Shown here: positions 1 to 5,336 of the stretch, in pieces
How the letters are laid out: every line of letters begins with the position of its first letter
Numbering within the stretch: the stretch's first letter is position 1
Assembly (NCBI GenBank): GCA_016199405.1
Contig: JACQGS010000189.1
Span: forward strand, 1 to 8,820
DNA from: Chloroflexota bacterium
GTDB taxonomy: Bacteria; Chloroflexota; Anaerolineae; UBA4142
DNA: 8,820 nt
Reading direction: 5' to 3'
Program-made: the position numbers and the translations under genes
Notes under the pieces: generated by a model
What the model was told of the DNA's origin: nothing
Database searches by the model: none
The model's input: only the letters and a program-made list of their open reading frames with translations

Positions 1-1
1 T

Positions 2-49
2 AGACTGCGAAGGCAGTCTTCGTGCCTTTGTTGCCGCGACTTGAGTCGC
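2..49. repeat. Pair of small perfect hairpins in gene-free DNA
   Basis: Two back-to-back palindromes are visible. The first has 7-bp arms AGACTGC (2-8) and GCAGTCT (13-19) around GAAG. The second has 6-bp arms GCGACT (36-41) and AGTCGC (44-49) around TG. Neither is followed by a T-run, so they do not look like intrinsic terminators. Short GCGACT/AGTCGC palindromes are, as I recall, frequent dispersed repeats in Chloroflexota and cyanobacteria, so this may be one copy of a genome-wide family. No gene is seen between 1 and 157. Confidence 0.5.
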
Positions 50-91
50 CTGTGTAGATTTTCAAAACAGTTCTAAGAGGACAGCAGAGGA

Positions 92-156
92 GCGGAGGAG
101 TGTGGGAGCAAAAGAGCAAAGTTCTCCCTCGCACCCCTGCGCCCTCGCTCCTCCGC
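92..156. repeat. Imperfect purine/pyrimidine inverted repeat downstream of the DUF971 gene
   Basis: The plus strand is purine-rich on the left and pyrimidine-rich on the right. The outer 9-bp arms GCGGAGGAG (92-100) and CTCCTCCGC (148-156) are perfect. Inside lie GGGAGCAAAAGAGCAAAG and TTCTCCC, which pair only partly with the right half. The element ends next to the stop codon (158-160) of the minus-strand DUF971 gene. The element at 3872-3939 has the same layout (GGAGCAA, a GAGAA or AAG block, TTCTCCC, then a pyrimidine arm) and also abuts stop codons. It may act as a 3'-end stem-loop; that role is inferred. Confidence 0.5.
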
Positions 157-157
157 A

Positions 158-490
158 CTAGGTTTTTCCCGCGTGCTCCCCGCACGGACAAATCGCGCGC
201 AAATAATCCCACGTGTAAATCCCGTACATATGCCCGCTCGCCCAGAGAAACTGAATTGCATAGCCGCCGATTGGTTGCACATCGCTCACGGCTTTGAGTT
301 CGCCGACCGCGTTCCGCACCGCTGCCGGCATTTCGCCCGGCGCGCCCGCGCCTTCTTTCCACGGCTGACATTCCGCGCAGGGGCATGCGCGGCGCAGGTA
401 CGTGAAATCGTAAATGCTCACGTGCGCGTCGTCCCACGTGATTTGCATTGCTTTATTTTCAATGTCAACGGTAATGTTTTGGGGTTTCAT
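158..490 (-). CDS. DUF971 (GBBH-like N-terminal domain) protein
   Basis: This 110-aa protein consists of a single DUF971 domain. Visible hallmarks are the early ITWDDAH strand (17-23), YLRRACPCAEC (31-41), the central GGYAIQFLWASGHMYGIYTW (75-94) and a closing DYLRAICPCGEH (95-106). The two CPC motifs are characteristic. The same domain forms the N-terminus of gamma-butyrobetaine hydroxylase and the C-terminus of HCF101, an Mrp/NBP35-type Fe-S carrier, so a metal or Fe-S related role is plausible but not shown. The start is the ATG at 490, because the frame extending to 775 runs into nth and lacks domain features. It lies 50 bp after nth, but no Shine-Dalgarno sequence precedes it; the 29-bp palindrome at 497-525 occupies that position. 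Probably the last gene of the DUF72-PilZ-nth operon. Confidence 0.85.
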   Translation of the reverse strand: MKPQNITVDIENKAMQITWDDAHVSIYDFTYLRRACPCAECQPWKEGAGAPGEMPAAVRNAVGELKAVSDVQPIGGYAIQFLWASGHMYGIYTWDYLRAICPCGEHAGKT

Positions 491-496
491 TTTTGT

Positions 497-525
497 GTAG
501 AGACGTGCCGGCGGCACGTCTCTAC
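497..525. repeat. Perfect 29-bp palindrome between nth and the DUF971 gene
   Basis: The arms are GTAGAGACGTGCCG (497-510) and CGGCACGTCTCTAC (512-525), with one central G. This is a perfect 14-bp match. It begins 6 bp before the DUF971 start codon and ends 15 bp from the nth stop codon. From memory, palindromes with GTAGAGACG...CGTCTCTAC ends are abundant short dispersed repeats in cyanobacteria and some Chloroflexota, so this is probably one member. No T-run follows on either strand. In the transcript it would fold into a stable stem where a ribosome-binding site would be expected. Confidence 0.8.
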
Positions 526-540
526 GGCACGCCTTTACGA

Positions 541-1197
541 TTAACGCGAACGCGTCACGCCCACGCGTGCGCAATACGCGCGCACCGGACAGATCGAACA
601 TTTCGGCGAGGTGGGATGGCAGATATTTTGCCCGAGCGTGACGAGATGATCGTTGATCTCGATCCAATATTCCGCCGGCAATTTCGCGCGCAACGCGCTT
701 TCCGTTTCGTCCGGCGTTTTCGTGTGCACGTACCCCCATCGATTGCTGATGCGATGAACGTGCGTATCCACGCAAATGCCGGGCTTGCCGTAACCAATCG
801 TTACGACGAGGTTCGCGGTCTTGCGCCCGACGCCGGGCAATTGCAACAGCGCGTCAATTTCCGCCGGGACGCGCCCGGCAAATTGATCCAACAAGAGGCG
901 GCAAGTTTTTTTGATCTGCCGCGCTTTGGTGTGGTAAAACCCCGCCGGATAAATCGCTTTTTCGATTTGGCGCGGCGTCAGCGCCAGCATTTTTTGCGGC
1001 GTCGCGGCGAGCGCAAAAAGTTTTTCGGTCGCGACCGCCGTGACCGCGTCTTTGGTGCGCAGACTGAGCATCGTCGAAATCAAAACGCGGAATGGCTCGC
1101 GTCGCGCGCGCGCCATTCCGCTGACGTAGGGCATTTTCCATTGCCGCGTGGTCTCGCGCAGGATTCGCATCGCGGCGCGCAGGGCGTCGGCATTCAT
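541..1197 (-). CDS. nth: Endonuclease III (DNA glycosylase/AP lyase)
   Basis: Endonuclease III removes oxidised pyrimidines in base-excision repair and cleaves the resulting abasic site by beta-elimination, in the cytoplasm. The 218-aa product has the full family plan. The helix-hairpin-helix LPGVGRKTA (120-128) contains the catalytic Lys126. VDTHVHR (143-149) contains the catalytic Asp144. The four [4Fe-4S] ligands are Cys193, 200, 203 and 209 with C-x6-C-x2-C-x5-C spacing. The damage-site loop reads LSLRTKD (44-50), with Arg where E. coli Nth has Gln in LSAQATD; Arg variants occur in other Nth proteins. Length is normal for the family. The ATG overlaps the PilZ stop codon as ATGA (1194-1197), and no strong Shine-Dalgarno is seen, so translation is probably coupled to the PilZ gene. 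Confidence 0.95.
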   Translation of the reverse strand: MNADALRAAMRILRETTRQWKMPYVSGMARARREPFRVLISTMLSLRTKDAVTAVATEKLFALAATPQKMLALTPRQIEKAIYPAGFYHTKARQIKKTCRLLLDQFAGRVPAEIDALLQLPGVGRKTANLVVTIGYGKPGICVDTHVHRISNRWGYVHTKTPDETESALRAKLPAEYWIEINDHLVTLGQNICHPTSPKCSICPVRAYCARVGVTRSR

Positions 1198-1559
1198 GTT
1201 CCGGCGGCTTCGAGTTGTTTTTGCACTAACTCCTCCAAACTTTCCCAGCGACCTTCAATGACATCGGTCAGCCGAACGCCGATGTGAAACATGCCGTTCG
1301 GCGCGGCGCGCGAATGCATCACGCTGCCTTTGAACAGCATCGTGTAAAACGGCGCGGTGATCCACAAGATCAAACTGCCGTTCGGATCCAACGCGCTCGG
1401 CATTTCGATGAGCGCGCCTCTGCCGCTAATGTTCACCGTCGCCGCGTTGCCTTCCGCGATCTTGATGCCGCCCGGATTGAAGAATTCATACGCGATGCTG
1501 TACGCGGCGTTCGCGCGCGGCGATTCCCGGCGATTCGATAGAGTCGGTTCGGGATTCAT
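1194..1559 (-). CDS. PilZ domain protein, predicted c-di-GMP receptor
   Basis: The 121-aa protein is a stand-alone PilZ domain. The c-di-GMP-binding signature is complete: an N-terminal RRESPR (10-15) supplies the RxxxR arginines, and NISGRG (43-48) fits the D/N-x-S-x-x-G motif. A beta-rich core follows, including SLILWI, KGSVMHS and MFHIGVRL, and then a C-terminal helix (101-118). PilZ proteins bind cyclic di-GMP and usually pass the signal to motility, adhesion or exopolysaccharide machinery. No effector domain is fused here, so the partner is unknown. The start overlaps the DUF72 stop as ATGA (1556-1559), with AGGTGAAAGGAAA just upstream as ribosome-binding sequence. The stop overlaps nth in the same manner. 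A second-messenger receptor between a DUF72 gene and a repair glycosylase gene is an unusual neighbourhood. Confidence 0.88.
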   Translation of the reverse strand: MNPEPTLSNRRESPRANAAYSIAYEFFNPGGIKIAEGNAATVNISGRGALIEMPSALDPNGSLILWITAPFYTMLFKGSVMHSRAAPNGMFHIGVRLTDVIEGRWESLEELVQKQLEAAGT

Positions 1560-2311
1560 TTTCCTTTCACCTGTTCCATGATCGCTCTCACGGTTGCCGG
1601 CGAATGACCTTGATAATGATTATTCGCAAAGCCCCAGATCGTTACGCCTTGCTCGCGATAACGCGCAATCAAATCGCTCCATTCCGCGATTGCGCCATCG
1701 CGCGGGATGCGGACGCGGTCATACTGATCGTCCGGAATTTCTTGGCGATTGCCGAGCCAACGGATGTACGTGAAATCGGTCGTTACGCGCATGACCTTGG
1801 GCATGTAGGAAAGATCGGCGAGCACGTACGCGATGCGATGCTGTTCGAGCAATTTGAAAAATTCCTCGTTGAGCCAGCCCTTGTGGCGCACTTCGACTGC
1901 GAAGCGAATGTCGCGCGGCAGTGTTTCCAGAAAGCGCGCAAGCGTGTCGTGCTGGTCGGGTTTGAATTGAAAAGGGAATTGCAAAAGCAAGGGACCGAGT
2001 TTATCGCCGAGGAGTTGCATCGTGTCGAGAAACTGAAGCGTTTCGCCTTGCGCGTCACTGAGCATTTTTTCGTGCGTGATCGTCTGCGGAAATTTCGCCG
2101 TAAAGCGAAAATTTTCTGGCGTCACGGCACGCCAATTCTTCGCCGTTTGCGGACGCGGCGTGGCGTAATACGTGCTGTCCACTTCGATCGCGCGGAAATG
2201 CTTGGCATATTCCGGAAGATATTTGTCGGGTGTCGTGCCGGCGGGATAGAAATTGCCGACCCAACTTTTGTACGACCAGCCCTGCGTGCCCAGAAAAATT
2301 TTTTCTTCCAT
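1556..2311 (-). CDS. DUF72 family protein (YecE-like TIM barrel)
   Basis: The 251-aa product matches the DUF72/COG1801 family along its whole length. Motifs in order are GTQGW (8-12) with FYP (21-23), EVDSTYY (43-49), FRFTAKFPQTITH (68-80), GPLLLQFP (106-113), FAVEVRH (137-143), YIRWLG (182-187) and FANNHYQGHSP (228-238). Structures in the family show a TIM barrel similar to xylose isomerase/endonuclease IV folds; the biochemical function is not established. The start is placed at the ATG at 2311, where GAGG lies 5 nt upstream and the family N-terminus begins. The frame stays open to 2530, but that extension crosses a promoter and a palindromic element. First gene of the operon continuing into PilZ and nth. 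Confidence 0.93.
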   Translation of the reverse strand: MEEKIFLGTQGWSYKSWVGNFYPAGTTPDKYLPEYAKHFRAIEVDSTYYATPRPQTAKNWRAVTPENFRFTAKFPQTITHEKMLSDAQGETLQFLDTMQLLGDKLGPLLLQFPFQFKPDQHDTLARFLETLPRDIRFAVEVRHKGWLNEEFFKLLEQHRIAYVLADLSYMPKVMRVTTDFTYIRWLGNRQEIPDDQYDRVRIPRDGAIAEWSDLIARYREQGVTIWGFANNHYQGHSPATVRAIMEQVKGK

Positions 2312-2326
2312 TTGCGCCTCGCTATC

Positions 2327-2355
2327 ATTATAGCACACGCGATTATTCTCAACAA
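2327..2355 (-). promoter_or_regulatory. Sigma-70-type promoter for the DUF72-PilZ-nth operon
   Basis: On the minus strand TTGTTG (2355-2350) and a perfect TATAAT (2332-2327) are separated by 17 nt. Transcription would start near 2320, so the leader would be only about ten bases and begin around the GAGG ribosome-binding sequence. The assignment is by consensus only. Confidence 0.75.
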
Positions 2356-2375
2356 TCGTTCTCGGCGACTGATTA

Positions 2376-2503
2376 GGGCTTTTGCAAAGTCGCGTCGCGT
2401 CATTGCGAGGGGGCGGTTTTTGCCCCGAAGCAATCCCCAAGCAACTCGGAGATTGCTTCGCAAACTGCGCTCGCAATGACAGAGGGCTACTTTGACAAAG
2501 CCC
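2376..2503. repeat. Nested palindromic element (MITE/REP-like) between divergent promoters
   Basis: Three concentric inverted repeats are visible. The outer arms GGGCTTTTGCAAAGT (2376-2390) and ACTTTGACAAAGCCC (2489-2503) match except for two adjacent bases. The middle arms GTCATTGCGAG (2399-2409) and CTCGCAATGAC (2470-2480) are perfect. The inner arms CGAAGCAATC (2426-2435) and GATTGCTTCG (2451-2460) are perfect. A minor GGGGC/GCCCC hairpin lies inside the left half. The CATTGCGAG...GAAGCAATC core recalls dispersed palindromic repeats I know from many bacterial genomes. There is no transposase gene, so if mobile it is non-autonomous. It fills the space between the divergent DUF72 and glycosidase promoters. 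Confidence 0.85.
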
Positions 2504-2530
2504 CAGCGACCGATCCTTGCGTAGCGGCAT

Positions 2531-2559
2531 TTGTCCATCGCTTCAATCGCATCTATAAT
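2531..2559 (+). promoter_or_regulatory. Sigma-70-type promoter for the glycosidase-like lipoprotein gene
   Basis: TTGTCC (2531-2536) and a perfect TATAAT (2554-2559) are spaced 17 nt apart. Transcription would begin near 2566, giving a leader of about 95 nt that contains the stem-loop at 2589-2640. The assignment is by consensus only. Confidence 0.72.
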
Positions 2560-2588
2560 AGCGGCAATCGAATTTCTGCGCTGAAATC

Positions 2589-2640
2589 CAAGGGCATTTC
2601 TGCTCGTCTCGCATCGCGGCGATGGGCAAGAATGCCCTTG
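2589..2640 (+). promoter_or_regulatory. Stem-loop in the 5' leader of the glycosidase-like gene
   Basis: The perfect 10-bp arms CAAGGGCATT (2589-2598) and AATGCCCTTG (2631-2640) enclose a second perfect 6-bp hairpin, CATCGC (2612-2617) and GCGATG (2619-2624). The structure lies wholly inside the predicted leader and ends 10 nt before the GGAGG ribosome-binding site. No T-run follows, so it is not a terminator. Possible roles are mRNA stabilisation or control of ribosome access; it matches no riboswitch class that I recognise. Confidence 0.6.
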
Positions 2641-2650
2641 ATGTTTGAAT

Positions 2651-2664
2651 GGAGGTGCGAATTG
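2651..2664 (+). promoter_or_regulatory. Ribosome-binding site that sets a TTG start
   Basis: GGAGG (2651-2655) lies 6 nt before TTG (2662-2664). Translation from this TTG gives a textbook lipoprotein signal peptide. The in-frame ATG codons at 2632 and 2641 have no Shine-Dalgarno sequence. Confidence 0.75.
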
Positions 2665-3873
2665 AATCCTCGAATTTCTGCTATCGGCACGCTGATTGTC
2701 TTGGCTTTGCTCGCCTGTTCGCCGCAAGCGATCGTGCGCGAAATCATCGGCGACTCCGCTACGACGCCAACGCGAATCGCTTTGGCGGAACCAACCCCAT
2801 CCACCGCCGCGACGCTTTCCAATCCAACCGTGCCCGCGCAAACGGCAACGGCGCCGGCAACCTCTGCAACATTGGCGTCAACGCCGGCATTGCCGACCAA
2901 TACACCGCCGCCGCCGCTCGCGCTTCGCACCGATTTGCCCGCGCTCGCATTGCGCGATTGGCCCCGCCCGGCGAATGATAACGGACGCTGTATGCACTTT
3001 TTGCCGGTCGGCTATTTTTCCGCGCGCGATTTCGATATTCAAATTCCGCGCTTGGTCGGCTTGCAAATTCGGTGGACGCTCGCGCTCTACTCGGATGAGA
3101 ATCAATTGCGCCTCGCCGCGCCCCGTTTCAAAAACGCCGGGATCGTTCCGATTTGGCGCAAGACGTTGCGCGCGCATCAGCGGTATGCCAGTTGGGGACG
3201 CGATATTGAGATTATGAATCAAGTGGGTTTGCCGCCGTACATTCAAATTTACAACGAGCCGGATAATGGCGACGAATGGGATGGGCGCGATGTCAATCGC
3301 GACGCGTGGGTCGCTTCGTTCGTGCAGGCAGCGCGGGACGTTTACAACGCGGGCGGTTATGTCGGCTTGCAAGTGCTGGACGTGGATTGGATTCGCGCCG
3401 TGATCCAATCGATCAAAGCGCAACGCGGCGAAAAAATATTCACGCGGATGTTCTTTATTCCGCATCCGTACGCCGTGAACCATCCGCCGAATTACGTGGA
3501 CGATGAAATCGGGGTGCTCGGTTTCCGCCAAGCCGCCGAGGTTTTCCAGCAAGAGCTGGGCTTCATTCCGCCGTTCATTGCCGGCGAAGGCGGTTGGAAA
3601 TTTGGATCGGACGAAGATAATCGTTTTCCGAAGATTGACGATCCACTGCACGCGCGCTATCACGTCGAGCTATTCAACTGGTTCCGCTTGGGCAAGTTGT
3701 CGGACGGTGCGCCGTTGCCGGATTATCTTTTTGCGTTTTGCCCATGGATTTTGGCGGGGCAGTTGGAAGGCGCGGCGTGGTACGATTCGTTTGAAGGCGA
3801 ACGCGCGCTGACGATTGCCGAAGTGAAAAAGATTCCGATTGTTACGCGCAAGTTCTCGTGGGACAAGAAATGA
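2662..3873 (+). CDS. Secreted lipoprotein with a glycoside hydrolase clan A-like domain
   Basis: The 403-aa product starts with a lipoprotein signal: a short basic end, a hydrophobic stretch and the lipobox LLAC with Cys19. It should be lipid-anchored on the outer face of the membrane. Residues about 33-88 form a Thr/Pro/Ala-rich linker with a PPPP run. From about 98 on there is a TIM-barrel-like domain. YIQIYNEPD (193-201) carries the NEP motif typical of the clan GH-A acid/base Glu (Glu199), and PFIAGEGGW carries a candidate nucleophile (Glu309). The 110-residue gap suits strands 4 and 7 of such barrels. I cannot assign a GH family or substrate; loss of activity is possible but both glutamates are present. 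The gene has its own promoter (2531-2559) and leader hairpin, and its TGA lies inside the inverted repeat shared with the converging toroid gene. Confidence 0.75.
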   Translation: MNPRISAIGTLIVLALLACSPQAIVREIIGDSATTPTRIALAEPTPSTAATLSNPTVPAQTATAPATSATLASTPALPTNTPPPPLALRTDLPALALRDWPRPANDNGRCMHFLPVGYFSARDFDIQIPRLVGLQIRWTLALYSDENQLRLAAPRFKNAGIVPIWRKTLRAHQRYASWGRDIEIMNQVGLPPYIQIYNEPDNGDEWDGRDVNRDAWVASFVQAARDVYNAGGYVGLQVLDVDWIRAVIQSIKAQRGEKIFTRMFFIPHPYAVNHPPNYVDDEIGVLGFRQAAEVFQQELGFIPPFIAGEGGWKFGSDEDNRFPKIDDPLHARYHVELFNWFRLGKLSDGAPLPDYLFAFCPWILAGQLEGAAWYDSFEGERALTIAEVKKIPIVTRKFSWDKK

Positions 3874-3939
3874 GCAGGGGAACGGTGGAGCAAGGGAGAA
3901 TTTTCTCCCCCGCTCCCTTGCTCCCTTTCACCCCTGCTC
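3872..3939. terminator. Shared inverted repeat at convergent gene ends, probable bidirectional terminator
   Basis: The outer arms GAGCAGGGG (3872-3880) and CCCCTGCTC (3931-3939) are perfect, as are the inner arms GGAGCAAGGGAG (3887-3898) and CTCCCTTGCTCC (3913-3924). The outer left arm contains most of the TGA of the glycosidase-like gene. The outer right arm encodes the last residues of the toroid protein, whose stop is at 3928-3930. The intergenic gap is only 54 bp. The central TTTTCTCCCCC is T-rich, but no long T-run follows the stem, so factor-independent termination is uncertain. The layout resembles the repeat at 92-156. Confidence 0.65.
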
Positions 3940-4926
3940 TTGGCGCAATCGTGTAACAATTCGCAACACTGCCAGCGTCGCCCATTTGCTCGGCACGCCG
4001 GCGGGTTCAAACGCCGCGAACATTTCCTCGTTGAACGATTTCTCCAAACGCCAGCGCGCGCTCTCGCCTTGCCGCTCCCAAATTTTTTCGATGACCGCCG
4101 CCGCGCGCGTGTCGACCGTTTTTCCAATCATCGCAAGTACCCGCAATGCGAGCAGTGCATTGCGCGGCTCAAATGATGGAAACGCGCCGAACACCGGATA
4201 ATCTCCGCGCGCGAGCGCGTCTAAAATATTTTCCGCGCCGGCATCCACCGCCATGTGAAATTCGCGCGTTCGCCACTCGGCTGGCATTTCCGCGATTGCC
4301 CACAACGCGAAGATTTCTGGGACGCGGGCACCTGCACTTGCGTGCGGTGCAAATGTGAACGCGGATTCGCGCGGATTTTCTAATCCGGAACTTTCCGCGT
4401 TCACACCTGCCCTTGCGGGCGGTGCAAGGGTCCGCGTCCTTAGACTTTCGTATGCGGGCTTGAGCCGCGCGTCGCCGGGCAAAAAATAATTCAGCGCGCG
4501 CACGAGCAAGCCGGCATTTGTCTCGTCCTTCAAGCCGCTCAACGCGCCATTGGATTGCAAGTGATTCTGCAAAACAAATTCACACGCGGCGCGCGCGCGG
4601 CGGCTCTGCGGCGACACGCCCAGCTCCGCGAGCAATGCGAGCGACCACAGCGTCGCGCGATAGCGCGGCGCGTCCAGTTGGTCCGGATGTTCCCAATAGC
4701 CGCCCGCGTTTTGCGCGGCAAATATTTTTTGCACGGCATCCGAAAACACTATTTTCTCGCGCGCTTCAACTAATGCCAGCGAATCGGCGGGACGCCCGAC
4801 GATATCGCGTTGAAACCAAAAATAGACGGAAGGATTATCTGCCGCGTCCAAAAGCCAATTGCCGGGATCGCCGCGCAGGCGAGTGCGCCAATCGCGGGGA
4901 TTGGAGTTTAGCGATGCTTGCGCCAT
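3928..4926 (-). CDS. Squalene-cyclase/prenyltransferase-like alpha/alpha toroid protein
   Basis: The 332-aa protein resembles a family of helical-repeat proteins often labelled 'squalene cyclase' or 'prenyltransferase repeat', and sometimes mislabelled NifH in Chloroflexota. Visible landmarks are WLLDAADNPSVYFWFQRDIVGRP (24-46), the QW-like AAQNAGGYWEHP (70-81), YRATLWSLALLAELG (89-103) and, near the end, FGAFPSFEPRNALLALRVLAMIG (246-268) with an RQGESARW segment (285-292). No signal peptide or DxDD-type cyclase motif is visible, so catalysis is unproven. Residues about 163-203 come from a 120-bp composite repeat, lie where such proteins normally have another repeat helix, and look low-complexity. 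The start overlaps the upstream 142-aa gene by 19 bp. Last gene of the hydrolase operon. Confidence 0.7.
   Translation of the reverse strand: MAQASLNSNPRDWRTRLRGDPGNWLLDAADNPSVYFWFQRDIVGRPADSLALVEAREKIVFSDAVQKIFAAQNAGGYWEHPDQLDAPRYRATLWSLALLAELGVSPQSRRARAACEFVLQNHLQSNGALSGLKDETNAGLLVRALNYFLPGDARLKPAYESLRTRTLAPPARAGVNAESSGLENPRESAFTFAPHASAGARVPEIFALWAIAEMPAEWRTREFHMAVDAGAENILDALARGDYPVFGAFPSFEPRNALLALRVLAMIGKTVDTRAAAVIEKIWERQGESARWRLEKSFNEEMFAAFEPAGVPSKWATLAVLRIVTRLRQEQG
4320..4439. repeat. 120-bp composite palindromic repeat inside the toroid gene
   Basis: The outer 8-bp arms are GGACGCGG (4320-4327) and CCGCGTCC (4432-4439). Inside are two direct 24-bp copies (4329-4352 and 4404-4427) identical except at two positions. 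Each copy folds on its own: GCAC-TTGC-GTGC in copy 1 and GCCC-TTGC-GGGC in copy 2, both enclosed by CACC/GGTG. The two differences are therefore compensatory. Between them is a perfect 12-bp inverted repeat, TGTGAACGCGGA (4354-4365) and TCCGCGTTCACA (4394-4405), enclosing CGGATT/AATCCG around TTCT (4372-4387). The total length is 40 codons, so the frame is kept. The copies encode the similar peptides APPARAGV and APHASAGARV. Confidence 0.85.
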
Positions 4927-5336
4927 TGTTTTCGCATTGGCTCCAGCGTGGCAATCATCCGCGCTAATTTACCGGCGATCTCATCGGCGGTTTTTTGATC
5001 GAGCGCGGTGTACGGCACGACCTCGTGCACGCGGCTCCATGAGTTCGTCCATTCTTCCACTTCAATCCGCGCACCCAGTTCCGCGCGTAATTCGATCGTC
5101 CGTTGGGAAAAATAATTGCGGAGCGCGTCGTTGGTGGCTTTGTCGGCTTCAAAGTGCAAGCCCACTTCAATCAAGCGGTCTTCGCCGCGCACCCACACCT
5201 CGTAATGAATCTTGGGCTCGGCGTAGAAAATCTTGACCAAACTGAAAAATGCGCGCGCCTGAAACTCGCGCAGGTTGCGCGGCAGATGCTTGCGTGTGCT
5301 TTCGACGATAGAGACTTGAAATTGTTGAATGCGCAT
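4908..5336 (-). CDS. Uncharacterised 142-aa protein
   Basis: I do not recognise this family. The protein appears soluble, with no signal peptide or membrane segment. It is rich in charged residues and alternates predicted helices (REFQARAFFSLVKIFY) with strand-like segments (KIHYEVWVRG, RLIEVGLHFEA). It closes with a helix, TADEIAGKLARMIATLEPMRKQ, and a basic tail. It is held between two genes by overlaps: its ATG shares one base with the hydrolase stop (TAATG, 5334-5338) and its last 19 bp overlap the start of the toroid gene. This argues for translation as one operon and possibly a shared process. The frame, overlaps and uninterrupted length support a real gene; any function would be a guess. 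Confidence 0.75.
   Translation of the reverse strand: MRIQQFQVSIVESTRKHLPRNLREFQARAFFSLVKIFYAEPKIHYEVWVRGEDRLIEVGLHFEADKATNDALRNYFSQRTIELRAELGARIEVEEWTNSWSRVHEVVPYTALDQKTADEIAGKLARMIATLEPMRKQWRKHR

Noticed and set aside
491..775. N-terminal extension of the DUF971 frame into nth
   Set aside because: The added residues are the out-of-frame translation of nth and of the palindrome. The domain begins at the ATG at 490.
493..1287. Long plus-strand open frame opposite nth
   Set aside because: The product is Arg/Phe-rich without domains, and the opposite strand encodes a complete endonuclease III with all catalytic residues. It is a shadow of high-GC coding sequence.
1604..2479. Plus-strand open frame of 291 codons opposite the DUF72 gene
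   Set aside because: DUF72 motifs on the minus strand are complete, and the plus-strand product is basic and featureless.
2312..2530. N-terminal extension of the DUF72 frame to an upstream ATG
   Set aside because: The extension spans the promoter and the nested palindrome and lies outside the family's usual N-terminus.
2476..2661. In-frame N-terminal extension of the lipoprotein gene
   Set aside because: It would begin in the palindromic element, cross the promoter and bury the lipoprotein signal. The GGAGG-TTG start fits far better.
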